From contig CANRFF010000007.1 of NCBI GenBank assembly GCA_947629825.1, positions 41,490 through 105,489 on the forward strand: 64,000 nt of DNA. Direction: 5' to 3'. Origin of the DNA: an uncultured Anaeroplasmataceae bacterium (GTDB lineage: Bacteria > Bacillota_I > Bacilli_A > Acholeplasmatales > Anaeroplasmataceae). The number at the start of each line of letters is the position of its first letter. Position 1 is the stretch's first letter. The translations under genes and the position numbers were made by a program. Shown here one piece after another: positions 41,187 through 49,455 of this stretch. The notes under the pieces were generated by a model, which saw nothing but the letters and a program-made list of their open reading frames with translations, was not told the origin of the DNA and made no database searches.

Positions 41187-41819
41187 ATGTGTAAAGTGAT
41201 ATTTTTGGATTTTAACGGAACGATTATTGACGATGTTCAACTGTGTTTGGATTTATTGAATGAAATGCTTTGCAAACAGAATAAAAAAACGTTGAGTCTG
41301 GACGAATATCGTCATGTTTTTACGTTCCCCGTAAAAAAATATTACATGGATGCCGGAGTGGATTTTCAACAGGAAAGTTTTGAAACGCTTGCCGAATGGT
41401 TTATTCAGAAATATCAGCCGGCTTCTATGGAGTGCGGTTTGTATCCGGAAATGATTTCCACTTTGAAAACTTTAAAAAAACAAGGGAAACATCTGGTGAT
41501 TTTGTCTGCCAGTGAGCGCCATAATCTGTTGGAACAATGCGACCATTATCAAATTACCCCGTATTTTGATGCGATTCTCGGAATTGACAATATTCATGCG
41601 GCCGGCAAAATCGACATTGCGAAAGAATATCTGGCACAACAACGGATTTCTCCTACGGATGTTCTGATGGTGGGAGATACCCTTCATGATTTGGAAGTGG
41701 CTCGCGCCATTGGGGCTTCGTGCATTTTGGTTTCCTGCGGTCATCAGGCGGTTGATGTTTTAAAAAAGGGGAATGTGGAAGTGATTTCGTCTTTGAAAGA
41801 ATTGATAAGGAGAGAATGA
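41187..41819 (+). CDS. HAD family hydrolase, phosphoglycolate phosphatase-like
   Basis: 210-residue HAD superfamily phosphatase. Motif I is FLDFNGT, with nucleophile D and the usual second Asp replaced by Asn. Motif II is VILSAS, motif III the Lys of AAGKIDIAKEYL, and motif IV MVGDTLHDLEVA. The helical cap (residues 15-85) places it among the C1-cap phosphoglycolate phosphatase/PpaX-type enzymes. The Asn in motif I removes the general acid/base of typical phosphatases, though DxNGT versions exist. It is followed after 1 bp by the FG-GAP-like gene, so the two are co-transcribed. Confidence 0.85.
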   Translation: MCKVIFLDFNGTIIDDVQLCLDLLNEMLCKQNKKTLSLDEYRHVFTFPVKKYYMDAGVDFQQESFETLAEWFIQKYQPASMECGLYPEMISTLKTLKKQGKHLVILSASERHNLLEQCDHYQITPYFDAILGIDNIHAAGKIDIAKEYLAQQRISPTDVLMVGDTLHDLEVARAIGASCILVSCGHQAVDVLKKGNVEVISSLKELIRRE

Positions 41820-41820
41820 T

Positions 41821-43779
41821 ATGAAAGTTTTGGTTCGGGAAGATTTTCGCAATTTGGAATTGAATGAGTTTCCTTATGATCGCGGACATACGGCGTTGGG
41901 AGAGTACCACTGTATCAAACCGAAAGGAGTTTACGGAAATTGGCATGATCCGATTTCTTTGCATCAGTGGAGAAGTTTGGATGGAAGTTGGTTGATTACC
42001 TCAGACGGAACAAAACGGTTTTTGGAACAAAATCGGGGAGATCATACCAAGGATTCTTTTCAAAACGTTTATTGTTGTCTGGTTCATCGGGAAGTATTTT
42101 TCGCTCCGTATTCTTTGGAGTTTGATTTGCGGATTTTCGAAAAAAATCATCCGTGCGGTATGGCCTTTAATTATGTTTCTTCCAGAAAGTATGACGCAGT
42201 TGTTTTATGGAAAGACAAAGTTTGTGTGATGCATCGGGAAGAAGAAACTTTCACCTTTTCGGCGGAAAAGGCCGTGGAGTTCGATGACCTGAAAACATAT
42301 CATTTTCGCTTGGAGATCGGTCATACGCTTCAGGTATTTTTGGATGGTTGTCTCTTTTTGGAGTCTTCCGTTTCGCTGCTTGAAAATAGTCGGATTGCCT
42401 GTGTTGCGAAAAGCGCTTGTCGGTATAGCGATATACAGGTAGCGATGAGTGATGAAAATTATCAGATTCATCTGCAAAAAAAAGAAGACGAACAAAAACG
42501 TCTTCAAGAAAAAAGAAAACAATATGCACCGATGCAATGCATTCATAAAATCGATTTGCAAAATTTCGGAAGCGGTCGTCAGTTGCGCATTGCGATGGTA
42601 GAGGGGAAACCGATTTTTCTGATTGCCCAACATCAAAAAAGAATGATCAGAGATTCGTTTGCCCGTCTTTCCTGTTTAACGGCGTTTGATTTATCCGGTC
42701 GGATTTTATGGCAAATCGGCGAGGCGAATCCTTCGGATGACAACACGTTGATTTCCTGCGATTTACCGGTGCAAATTGCCGATATCAATAATGACGGTCG
42801 CCTGGAAGTGATTTATTCTATGGATTTCGAAGTCCGTTTTATTGATTTGTTGACGGGAAAACTATTGAAAAAAATGCCTACTCCGGTGATTGACGGGGAT
42901 CCGCTTGTCAAAAACGAACCCTATTATCGTTTGAATGTGGATGCGATTCGTGTAGCGGATTTTGACGGTGTGGGATATCCGAAAGATTTCATTATCAAAG
43001 ATCGCTATCAAAACGTATGGGCATTTAATGAACGAATGGAATTACGCTTCCGGTATCATCATAAGAATACGGGACATTTTCCGTATATTGCGGATTTTGA
43101 CGGCGACGGGAAAGATGAGATGTTTGTGGGATATGATCTGATTGATCATGACGGAACGATGATTTTTTCATTGCCGATGAATTCGGATCATACCGATGAA
43201 ATCATTTATGCCAGATGTTATCTTCAGGAACCGAAGAAATTGATTTTGGCTTCCGGAAACGAAGGAATGAACCTGGTCAATTTGGATGGCAGTATCGCTT
43301 GTCACAATGAAATCGGTCACGCCCAAAGAATCAGTTTGGCCAAATATTTGCCGGAAGAAGAAGGGTTGCAAATTATGGCGACTTCCTTTTGGGGAAGCGA
43401 CGGAATCGTTTCGATTTTCGATGGTCACGGAAAACGTCTGAAACAGATGGAACAAAGATCCAACGGAAATATCATTACGCCGGTTTCTTATGACGGTCGT
43501 CATATTTTATGTGTTTTGAATGCCGGTGAAGACGGCGGACTGATCGATGGGGAATTGGACAAAGTCGTATTGTTTCCGAACGACGGGCATCCGACGCTTT
43601 GTACGGAAGTTTATGATATCGACGACGACGGCATTGATGAAATTCTGTGCTTCGATCAAAAATCTTTATGGATTTATAAAGCTTCCGTATTCGGACGGGG
43701 GACAAAATTACTGAAATATACGGATAACGGTTTTTCCAATTATCGCGGAGAATTTTTAATTCCGCCGGAATATGCTTGA
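41821..43779 (+). CDS. Cytosolic beta-propeller-like protein, possibly PL11-related
   Basis: 652 residues without a signal peptide. Residues 1-210 resemble a concanavalin/LamG-like sheet domain (YSLEFDLRIFEKNHPCGMAFNYV). A coiled charged linker of about 25 residues (LQKKEDEQKRLQEKRKQY) follows. The C-terminal ~400 residues hold FG-GAP/VCBS-like repeats with calcium-type loops DINNDGRLEV, DFDGDGKDEM and DIDDDGIDEI. This layout resembles family 11 rhamnogalacturonan lyases. The GH105 gene 7 kb away would fit that pathway, but I see no decisive catalytic motif. The lack of a secretion signal would confine it to imported oligosaccharides. Confidence 0.5.
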   Translation: MKVLVREDFRNLELNEFPYDRGHTALGEYHCIKPKGVYGNWHDPISLHQWRSLDGSWLITSDGTKRFLEQNRGDHTKDSFQNVYCCLVHREVFFAPYSLEFDLRIFEKNHPCGMAFNYVSSRKYDAVVLWKDKVCVMHREEETFTFSAEKAVEFDDLKTYHFRLEIGHTLQVFLDGCLFLESSVSLLENSRIACVAKSACRYSDIQVAMSDENYQIHLQKKEDEQKRLQEKRKQYAPMQCIHKIDLQNFGSGRQLRIAMVEGKPIFLIAQHQKRMIRDSFARLSCLTAFDLSGRILWQIGEANPSDDNTLISCDLPVQIADINNDGRLEVIYSMDFEVRFIDLLTGKLLKKMPTPVIDGDPLVKNEPYYRLNVDAIRVADFDGVGYPKDFIIKDRYQNVWAFNERMELRFRYHHKNTGHFPYIADFDGDGKDEMFVGYDLIDHDGTMIFSLPMNSDHTDEIIYARCYLQEPKKLILASGNEGMNLVNLDGSIACHNEIGHAQRISLAKYLPEEEGLQIMATSFWGSDGIVSIFDGHGKRLKQMEQRSNGNIITPVSYDGRHILCVLNAGEDGGLIDGELDKVVLFPNDGHPTLCTEVYDIDDDGIDEILCFDQKSLWIYKASVFGRGTKLLKYTDNGFSNYRGEFLIPPEYA

Positions 43780-43804
43780 TTCAATGGCGATTTTAAGTTA
43801 TAAT
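43776..43804 (+). promoter_or_regulatory. Promoter of 178-aa lipoprotein gene
   Basis: TTGATT (43776-43781), 17-nt spacer, TATAAT (43799-43804); overlaps the preceding stop codon. Confidence 0.65.
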
Positions 43805-43829
43805 AAATGCTATCTGGAGGAGATTTGAA

Positions 43830-44366
43830 ATGAAAATCAAGATGAAATTTATCAGCCTATTCGCCGTCTTGTTGTTTGGTGTTTGGTTGTTGGTAGGCTG
43901 TTCCGGTTATAATTTTTACAGCAAGTGGACCGATGCCGGTGCAACCCTTCCGAAAGACCATATCTTTACAGTGGTTTCTTTGGATGAAGTTCAGAAAAAA
44001 ATCGAATCGAAAGAAACTTTTGCGTTACTTTATGCGACAACGGAATCAACGTCGAGTGTAAAAGTGGTGACAAGTCTTCAAACGCAGGCAACGTATTTGC
44101 AGGTTTCCGATAAGACGATTTTCTTTTTGGATGCGGCGGATTATATCGAAACCGCATCGGCAAGAGACGAAATTCGTCAAAAAATCAATATGAAGGATCC
44201 AATGGATTCGACGATGGATGATCCGGTGATTATGACATTTAAAGAAGGAGTCATTGATGTGGATACGTCTTTTGTTTCCAAAGGAACCACTCAACCGTTT
44301 ATCCGAAGCGGAAAAGTACAATATGCCAGCCTGGCTTCGTATATTTTTAAAGAATTGCTGGTATAA
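43830..44366 (+). CDS. Lipoprotein with thioredoxin-like fold, no CxxC
   Basis: 178-residue lipoprotein. The signal peptide with lipobox LLVGC is followed by a domain whose strand order (FALLYATTESTSSVKVVTSL; KTIFFLDAADY; PVIMTFKEGVIDVD) resembles thioredoxin-like 'bacteriocin transport accessory' proteins. The redox CxxC is replaced by a Ser/Thr-rich STSSV stretch, so disulfide chemistry is excluded. GGAGGAGA lies before the ATG at 43830; a second ATG four codons later is possible. Monocistronic, with its own promoter and terminator. Function unknown. Confidence 0.6.
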   Translation: MKIKMKFISLFAVLLFGVWLLVGCSGYNFYSKWTDAGATLPKDHIFTVVSLDEVQKKIESKETFALLYATTESTSSVKVVTSLQTQATYLQVSDKTIFFLDAADYIETASARDEIRQKINMKDPMDSTMDDPVIMTFKEGVIDVDTSFVSKGTTQPFIRSGKVQYASLASYIFKELLV

Positions 44367-44370
44367 CATA

Positions 44371-44401
44371 AAAAGAATGCCCAAGAAGGCATTCTTTTTT
44401 T
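44371..44401. terminator. Strong terminator, usable on both strands
   Basis: 11-bp perfect stem (AAAAGAATGCC at 44371-44381 with GGCATTCTTTT at 44388-44398), then T residues. The A-rich left side makes it usable for the minus-strand microprotein too. Beside it lies an 18-bp perfect palindrome ACAGGAATCGATTCCTGT (44402-44419). Confidence 0.85.
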
Positions 44402-44418
44402 ACAGGAATCGATTCCTG

Positions 44419-44505
44419 TCAATTTGTTTTTTGGTTTGATGGAAGTTTCGTAATTGCGATGAGTAAAATAAAAAGTACCAAAGCCAATATCAGAAATTCT
44501 TCCAT
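44419..44505 (-). CDS. 28-residue transmembrane microprotein
   Basis: A minus-strand mini-gene starting at 44505. GGTGAT lies 6 nt upstream of the ATG, the local ribosome-site style. The product begins MEEFLILALVLFILLIAI, one membrane-spanning helix, and ends in a short polar tail (TKLPSNQKTN). The frame ends at the edge of an 18-bp palindrome and a strong terminator. Size and layout resemble small regulatory membrane peptides or type I toxins; no homologue recognised. A TATACT lies just upstream on the minus strand, without a clear -35. Confidence 0.5.
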   Translation of the reverse strand: MEEFLILALVLFILLIAITKLPSNQKTN

Positions 44506-44590
44506 AGGTATCACCACTATTAGTATATGCCGAAACGAAAAAAAGTATATATTTTTTTTGTGCCGTCATAAAATGAAATAGGTGATTTTC

Positions 44591-45496
44591 TTGAAGACAG
44601 TGGACTATTCGATGATTGAACATAACTTACGGGAAATTTTGAAAACCAATGAAGTCATGTTGGTTTTGAAAGACAATGCTTATGGATTCGGAATTGAAGA
44701 GATTACCTTGTTGGCACAAAAACAAGGGGTTCGGCAGTTTGCGGTAAAGAATGTGGAAGAAGCCATTCGGGTTCGGAAAGTCTTCAAAGAAGCGGAAGTT
44801 TTGATTTTGGGAAAGACACGAAAAAATTTGTCCTTTATCAAAAAAAATCGTTTCATTGTCACCATCAATGATTTTGACGATTATTTGTTGTTTAAAGAAA
44901 AACAACTGAGATGTCATTTGGCCATTGATACCGGAATGAATCGGTTCGGAATGAAAACGGGATATTTGGCGATTATCAACGATCCGCTGATCGAAGCGAT
45001 TTATACCCATTTATATCAGGAAAACAATTTATTGAAAATCGATTTGATGGAAGAATTGGGAGAAAAATATCAAAAGCCGGTGCATATCGGAGGAAGTATG
45101 GCCTATGGAAAAACTTCGAAAACAATCCGGGTCGGAAAAATGGTTTATGAACATTCTTTGTCTTTGGAGGGAACGATTTTACAAACCAAAATCGTGCTTC
45201 CCAAAGAAGGGGTGGGATACGATCATACGTTTACAACGGAAGAAGAATGTTTTATCGGAATTTGCGATATCGGATATTTTCACGGATTGAATCGCTATTT
45301 CCACGGATCTGTTTGGATTGAGGGAAAAACATATCCGGTGATCGGAAAATGTTGTATGGATTATTGTTTTATTCTTTTGAACGAATATGTCAAAGAAGGA
45401 ACGAAAGTCGAATTTTTCGGTCGACATATTTCGGAAGATGAATTCTGTAAGGAAAATCATATGTCGAAATATGAACTTTTTTTGAAAATACAATAA
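44591..45496 (+). CDS. alr: Alanine racemase, short form
   Basis: 301-residue fold-type III PLP enzyme interconverting L- and D-alanine for peptidoglycan. The PLP lysine lies in VLKDNAYGFG (K27). LAIDTGMNRFGM, the catalytic Tyr of GVGYDHTF and VIGKCCMDYCFI are all present, so the active site is complete. It is about 65 residues shorter than typical Alr because several loops are trimmed. Start is TTG at 44591, since GGTGAT (44581-44586) has the spacing used elsewhere; the GTG at 44582 lies inside that site. Confidence 0.85.
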   Translation: MKTVDYSMIEHNLREILKTNEVMLVLKDNAYGFGIEEITLLAQKQGVRQFAVKNVEEAIRVRKVFKEAEVLILGKTRKNLSFIKKNRFIVTINDFDDYLLFKEKQLRCHLAIDTGMNRFGMKTGYLAIINDPLIEAIYTHLYQENNLLKIDLMEELGEKYQKPVHIGGSMAYGKTSKTIRVGKMVYEHSLSLEGTILQTKIVLPKEGVGYDHTFTTEEECFIGICDIGYFHGLNRYFHGSVWIEGKTYPVIGKCCMDYCFILLNEYVKEGTKVEFFGRHISEDEFCKENHMSKYELFLKIQ

Positions 45497-45540
45497 AAGA
45501 ATGATATAATGATATCAAATAAGATATCGTAGGTGTTAGG

Positions 45541-46377
45541 ATGATTTATTTATTGTATAATCCCAAAAGCAATCACGGAAAACCTTATAAAATCGCAAGC
45601 CGTTTGGAAAAAAAATGGCAAAAAAAAGAAAAAACTTCAAAAATTGATTTGATTTCGCTTCAAGGAAAAGAAAAAGAATTCGTTATGGATAAAAAAGCAG
45701 AGGATTGGTTGGTTTTATTCGGCGGAGACGGAACGATCGATCATTTTTTGAATGCGGTTTATCCTGTTGTTTTTCCTTGTCGGGTATTTGTCCGTTCTTG
45801 CGGTCGGGGAAATGATTTGGCACGGGATTATAAGAAACATCATCTTTTTGAAATCACTCATCTTTGTCACCGACTTCCGAAAATTACGATTGATCGACAG
45901 ACGAGAGTTTTTATCAACGGCGTCGGAATGGGAGTGGATTCTTTGGTTTGTGCCAAGCAGTTGAGCAATGCGCAGATGCAGATTCGTCAATCCTATTTTT
46001 CGGTGGCTTTGGGAATTTTTAAAACGTTTCGCCCGTATGCTTTGGATATCGAAGTCGACGGACAAACTTTCCATTATAATCGTGTATGGTTTTTTGTTTG
46101 CAATCACGGATGTTATTTCGGCGGAGGTATGAAGATTACTCCCAAAGCGAAACGGGAAGACGATTTTTTGGATATTTGTATTGTGCATGATATAAGGTTG
46201 TTTCATTTACTTTGTATTTTTCCTTTGGTTTTTATCGGAAAACACATCTGGTTTTGTAAAAAATCCATTACCATGCTCCGCGGTCAAAAAATTACAGTAA
46301 CACCGATCGGCTGTACAGTTTTACAACGAGACGGAGAAATCTCTCAAAATGTTCATCAAATTTTGGTGGAAAGATAA
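45541..46377 (+). CDS. Diacylglycerol kinase family lipid kinase, second copy
   Basis: 278-residue lipid kinase with the catalytic signature LFGGDGTIDHFLNAV (GGDGT near residues 61-65). The nucleotide/substrate loop SCGRGNDLARD carries an Arg where most have Thr. CNHGCYFGGGMKITPKAK and a C-terminal QRDGE motif are also present. It is only distantly related to the copy at 16461, so the two probably act on different lipids. TATAAT near 45504 and a GATATC-aaataa-GATATC repeat lie upstream. The ribosome site AGGTGTTAGG precedes the ATG. Confidence 0.85.
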   Translation: MIYLLYNPKSNHGKPYKIASRLEKKWQKKEKTSKIDLISLQGKEKEFVMDKKAEDWLVLFGGDGTIDHFLNAVYPVVFPCRVFVRSCGRGNDLARDYKKHHLFEITHLCHRLPKITIDRQTRVFINGVGMGVDSLVCAKQLSNAQMQIRQSYFSVALGIFKTFRPYALDIEVDGQTFHYNRVWFFVCNHGCYFGGGMKITPKAKREDDFLDICIVHDIRLFHLLCIFPLVFIGKHIWFCKKSITMLRGQKITVTPIGCTVLQRDGEISQNVHQILVER

Positions 46378-46403
46378 CCAAATTGAAAAATTTGGTTTTT
46401 TTT
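46376..46403 (+). terminator. Terminator of second lipid kinase gene
   Basis: AACCAAATT (46376-46384) pairs with AATTTGGTT (46389-46397), then T residues; it overlaps the stop codon. Confidence 0.85.
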
Positions 46404-46414
46404 CATGGGAAATA

Positions 46415-46423
46415 TGGTATAAT
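46415..46423 (+). promoter_or_regulatory. Extended -10 promoter of QueT gene
   Basis: TGG-TATAAT (46415-46423, TATAAT at 46418). Transcription would begin near 46430, immediately before the riboswitch. Confidence 0.6.
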
Positions 46424-46435
46424 ACTGTAATTGTA

Positions 46436-46482
46436 AGAAGATGTTCCTTGCCTAACCATCTTCTCAAATAAAAAACAAGGAG
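46436..46482 (+). promoter_or_regulatory. preQ1-I riboswitch
   Basis: Stem P1 pairs GAAGATG (46437-46443) with CATCTTC (46457-46463), extendable by A46436-T46464. The 13-nt loop TTCCTTGCCTAAC matches the class I pattern UUC..GC..AC. The A-rich tail ends in CAAGG (46476-46480), which pairs with CCTTG (46446-46450) to form the H-type pseudoknot. CAAGG overlaps the ribosome site AAGGAG (46477-46482), 7 nt before the ATG, so ligand binding should block translation of the transporter. Confidence 0.88.
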
Positions 46483-46489
46483 AAGTACA

Positions 46490-47335
46490 ATGAAAAATCA
46501 TATGGTTTTATGGATGGCACAATCGGCGATTGTTGCGGCTCTTTATGTGGTATTGACATGGGTGTTGGCTCCGATTTCTTATGGTGCGATCCAATTTCGG
46601 ATTTCCGAAATTTTAATGTTGTTGGTGGTATTTCAACCGAAATTTGCCCCGGCTCTCATATTAGGGTGTTTTCTTTCGAATACGACGTCCTCTTTGGGAT
46701 GGTATGATATGGTATTCGGAACACTGGCGACGGCGTTGGCGGTTTTGCCGATGATGAAAATCAAACGAATGGAATTGGCGGCACTGTTTCCGGTGATCAG
46801 TAATGCGTTGATTGTATCATTGGAATTATGGCTTGCGTTTCAGGAGCCTTATGGCTTGAGTGTCGTGACCGTCGGATTGGGAGAAGCGGTGGTTTTGTAT
46901 GCTGTCGGGATTCCGGTGATGTCGCTTTTACGGGAAAATCAAGGTTTTTTGGAGGCTATGCACTGGGACGCTTCGTCCGTTCGGATTTCAGCCAATTTCT
47001 CGGCTGCTTTCGTTTTCGGAGCGTTGAGCATCATTTTTTACGTAGCCTATCCGTTTACCGATGGCAGTTCCGCTTTGGCTTTGACCAAAGATCATTTATG
47101 GTGTATGGGTTTTGCCATCATCGGCGGAATTTTGTTGTTGGTCGGATTTTTACCTAAGAAGATCCAAAGTGTCTTCTGTGGAATTCTATGGATTGCGCTT
47201 TTGAGTTTTTATATTTTGATTGGCTTGAAAATAGAGGGTGCGAACCAATATCATTTCTATTATCTTTATATCGCATATTTACTGTTTTTCTTAGGTTGGA
47301 TTTTTTATAAACAGTATCGGATTTCAAAAAAATAG
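46490..47335 (+). CDS. QueT-family queuosine precursor transporter with C-terminal extension
   Basis: 281-residue membrane protein. The first ~160 residues match QueT: SAIVAALYVVLTWVLAPISYGAIQFRISE, then GCFLSNTTSSLGWYDMVFGTLAT and ISNALIVSLEL. These are the hallmarks of ECF-type preQ1/queuosine precursor carriers. A further ~115 residues with three or four extra transmembrane helices follow, absent from standard QueT (about 165 residues), so this is a fusion or enlarged form. The preQ1-I riboswitch upstream supports the substrate assignment. No ECF ATPase genes are adjacent. Confidence 0.88.
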   Translation: MKNHMVLWMAQSAIVAALYVVLTWVLAPISYGAIQFRISEILMLLVVFQPKFAPALILGCFLSNTTSSLGWYDMVFGTLATALAVLPMMKIKRMELAALFPVISNALIVSLELWLAFQEPYGLSVVTVGLGEAVVLYAVGIPVMSLLRENQGFLEAMHWDASSVRISANFSAAFVFGALSIIFYVAYPFTDGSSALALTKDHLWCMGFAIIGGILLLVGFLPKKIQSVFCGILWIALLSFYILIGLKIEGANQYHFYYLYIAYLLFFLGWIFYKQYRISKK

Positions 47336-47344
47336 AGGTTTTGT

Positions 47345-47986
47345 ATGATTTCAGATCAAATTCAAGAAATTTTGAAGACAATTCCATCTGATGTTTGTTT
47401 GGTTGCGGCCACAAAATATGTAACTGCCGCCGAAATGAAAGAACTTTTGAAATACGGAATTTTCAATTTCGGTGAAAATAATGTTGACGATTTCCTGAAG
47501 AAAAAAGAAGAATTGAAAACAGAGTCGGTTTGTTGGCATTTTATTGGTCACCTGCAAAGAAACAAGGCCTCTAAAGTCATCAATGAAATTGATTATTTAC
47601 ATTCGCTGGATTCGCTCAAACTGGCTGAAGTGATTGAAAAGCACCGAATCCGTCCGTTAAAGTGTTTTGTGGAAGTAAATTTAAGCAGAGAACCTCAGAA
47701 AAACGGGGTACTATTGGAAGATTTGGATGATTTTATTCAAAAACTTTTGCCCTTTTCCAAAATCGAATTATACGGATTGATGACGATGACCAATCCCAAT
47801 GATTCCGATGAGCAAAAACAAAGTCAATTCGAACATTTGAAACAAGTTTTGAAAGAAGTGAACCGGCGCTTCGGTTTGAATCTCGAGGGACTTTCCATGG
47901 GAATGTCAGAGGATTATCTTTTGGCCATTTCCGCCGGAGCCACTCATATCCGTCTGGGAAGAATTTTATGGAAGAATTTGATTTAG
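47345..47986 (+). CDS. ylmE: YggS/YlmE family PLP homeostasis protein
   Basis: 213-residue single-domain PLP-binding barrel of the YggS/PROSC family, involved in pyridoxal phosphate balance and without known catalysis. The PLP lysine is in LVAATKYVTAAEM. FGENNVDDFLKK, WHFIGHLQRNK, HSLDS and LSMGMSEDYLLAI...GATHIRLG are the family blocks. It overlaps the next gene by 19 bp. In Firmicutes ylmE-ylmF-ylmG-ylmH usually precede divIVA; here ylmF and ylmG are missing and ylmE is joined directly to ylmH. Confidence 0.92.
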   Translation: MISDQIQEILKTIPSDVCLVAATKYVTAAEMKELLKYGIFNFGENNVDDFLKKKEELKTESVCWHFIGHLQRNKASKVINEIDYLHSLDSLKLAEVIEKHRIRPLKCFVEVNLSREPQKNGVLLEDLDDFIQKLLPFSKIELYGLMTMTNPNDSDEQKQSQFEHLKQVLKEVNRRFGLNLEGLSMGMSEDYLLAISAGATHIRLGRILWKNLI

Positions 47987-48711
47987 AGTATTTTCAAAAA
48001 AGAATCTTATCCGGAATCGAAAAAGTTTTTAAAGGAGGAAGGGTTTTGTTTGCATTTCAGGATGAAATGAAGCAAAGTATCATCAAAAACTTACTTCCGA
48101 AAAACCATTCCGTATTTCTTTTTACGGACGGCGGATTTGAAAAGGCGGAATATCAACGAGTTCTGTTGACTTCCGACCAAAGCGATACGGATTGTTCTGT
48201 TCAGGTCTATGAAATCGAATATCCGTCAAAATTTTTTGTGCTGACTCATCGGATGGTTTTGGGAGCTTTGATGGGGCTTGGAATCGAACGGGAAAGCATC
48301 GGAGATATCGTCGTACAAAAAGACGGAAGAGTCTTTTTTGCCTGTACAAAGGAAATCAGTCCGTATCTGGAGAAAGAGTTTACGCAGATTTCCAAAGCGA
48401 AAATTCGCTTGAAAAAAACAACTCAACGGATTTCCGTTTTCAAAGAAGCGAATCATCAAAAATTATTCGTCTCTTCCTTACGGATTGATGTTTTGTTGAG
48501 TGCTGCCTACCATATTTCTCGGAAAACGGCACAGGAGATGATTGAGGCAAAAGAAGTATTGTTGAATCATTTGCCCGTTTCCAAGCCGACGATTCAAGTG
48601 AAACCAAACGAAATCATCAGCGTTCGTCATAAAGGAAGAATTTGGATCGAGGAAATTTTGGGATCTTCTGCAAGCGGAAGAATCGTTTTGAATCTGGGAA
48701 TGTTAAAATAA
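47968..48711 (+). CDS. ylmH: YlmH family S4-domain RNA-binding protein
   Basis: 247-residue YlmH protein. The N-terminal region (to about 75) is followed by the central domain with LTHRMVLGALMGLGIERESIGDI, a YlmH hallmark. The C-terminal S4 RNA-binding domain carries SSLRIDVLLSAAYHISRKTAQEMIEAKEVLLN. YlmH binds ribosomal or peptidyl-tRNA complexes and, in B. subtilis, helps rescue stalled 50S particles. Overlap with ylmE implies coupled translation. Confidence 0.9.
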   Translation: MEEFDLEYFQKRILSGIEKVFKGGRVLFAFQDEMKQSIIKNLLPKNHSVFLFTDGGFEKAEYQRVLLTSDQSDTDCSVQVYEIEYPSKFFVLTHRMVLGALMGLGIERESIGDIVVQKDGRVFFACTKEISPYLEKEFTQISKAKIRLKKTTQRISVFKEANHQKLFVSSLRIDVLLSAAYHISRKTAQEMIEAKEVLLNHLPVSKPTIQVKPNEIISVRHKGRIWIEEILGSSASGRIVLNLGMLK

Positions 48712-48728
48712 GAATGTGAGGGAATAAT

Positions 48729-49421
48729 ATGATTGGAATCATCGGTGCGATGGTCGAAGAAGTGGAAACACTCAAAAGTCGAATGGAATCAAAAGAAGAA
48801 TTGGCCTTTTTGGGATTCAGTTTGATCGAAATCACCAAAGGAATGATTGATCATCAGGAAATCGTTGTAGCGAAAAGCGGAATTGGGAAAGCCAATGCGG
48901 CTATGGTTGCGACGATCATGATTGAAAAATATCAATGCGATCTGATCATCAATACGGGAATTGCGGGGGGAATCTGCGGGGTTCAACCGAAAGATATTGT
49001 ATTGGGAGAAAAGGTCATGTATCACGATGTCGATTGTACGGCATTTCAATATGCCTATGGTCAAATTCCGCAGATGCCGAAATATTTTTTACCGCAAACG
49101 ATGTATCTGGCCAAAATCAAAAAGAATCTGCAAAATTTAAAGATGGACTATAAAGAGGGAACGATTTATTCCGGAGATTCTTTTATCACTTCGAAAAAAC
49201 AGTTATCTCAAGTGAATCTGGCTCCGGTTTCGGTAGCGGACATGGAAAGCGGCGCCATTGCTCAGGTATGTACGAGTTTCGGAGTGGATTTTATTGCGAT
49301 GAAATATGTTTCGGATTTGGTAGATGATCCTAAGCAAATCAGCAATTATACCGAATTCGAAAAAGAAATGGCCAGACGCTCGGCGGCAATTTGTTTGCAA
49401 ATCGTACAAAATAATTTATAA
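48729..49421 (+). CDS. mtnN: 5'-methylthioadenosine/S-adenosylhomocysteine nucleosidase
   Basis: 230-residue MTA/SAH nucleosidase (Pfs). It cleaves adenine from methylthioadenosine and S-adenosylhomocysteine, feeding methionine salvage and the LuxS pathway. Signatures: IGIIGAMVEEVE at the N-terminus, VAKSGIGKANAAM, NTGIAGG, DVDCTAFQYAYGQ, and VADMESGAIAQVC with the ribose-binding ME pair. The catalytic Asp lies in KYVSDLVDD. It follows ylmH by 17 bp. The proposed sigma-F promoter of ytfI overlaps its stop. Confidence 0.95.
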   Translation: MIGIIGAMVEEVETLKSRMESKEELAFLGFSLIEITKGMIDHQEIVVAKSGIGKANAAMVATIMIEKYQCDLIINTGIAGGICGVQPKDIVLGEKVMYHDVDCTAFQYAYGQIPQMPKYFLPQTMYLAKIKKNLQNLKMDYKEGTIYSGDSFITSKKQLSQVNLAPVSVADMESGAIAQVCTSFGVDFIAMKYVSDLVDDPKQISNYTEFEKEMARRSAAICLQIVQNNL

Positions 49422-49444
49422 AATTCAAAATATCGGTTAAACTA
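49414..49444 (+). promoter_or_regulatory. Possible sigma-F promoter of ytfI-ytfJ
   Basis: ATTTA (49414-49418), 16-nt spacer and GGTTAAACTA (49435-49444). The -10 matches the forespore sigma-F pattern GGnnAnAnTA and the -35 matches GYWTA except the first base. The downstream genes are sporulation-type, and B. subtilis ytfJ is a forespore gene. Confidence 0.45.
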
Positions 49445-49455
49445 AGAATGGTGAG

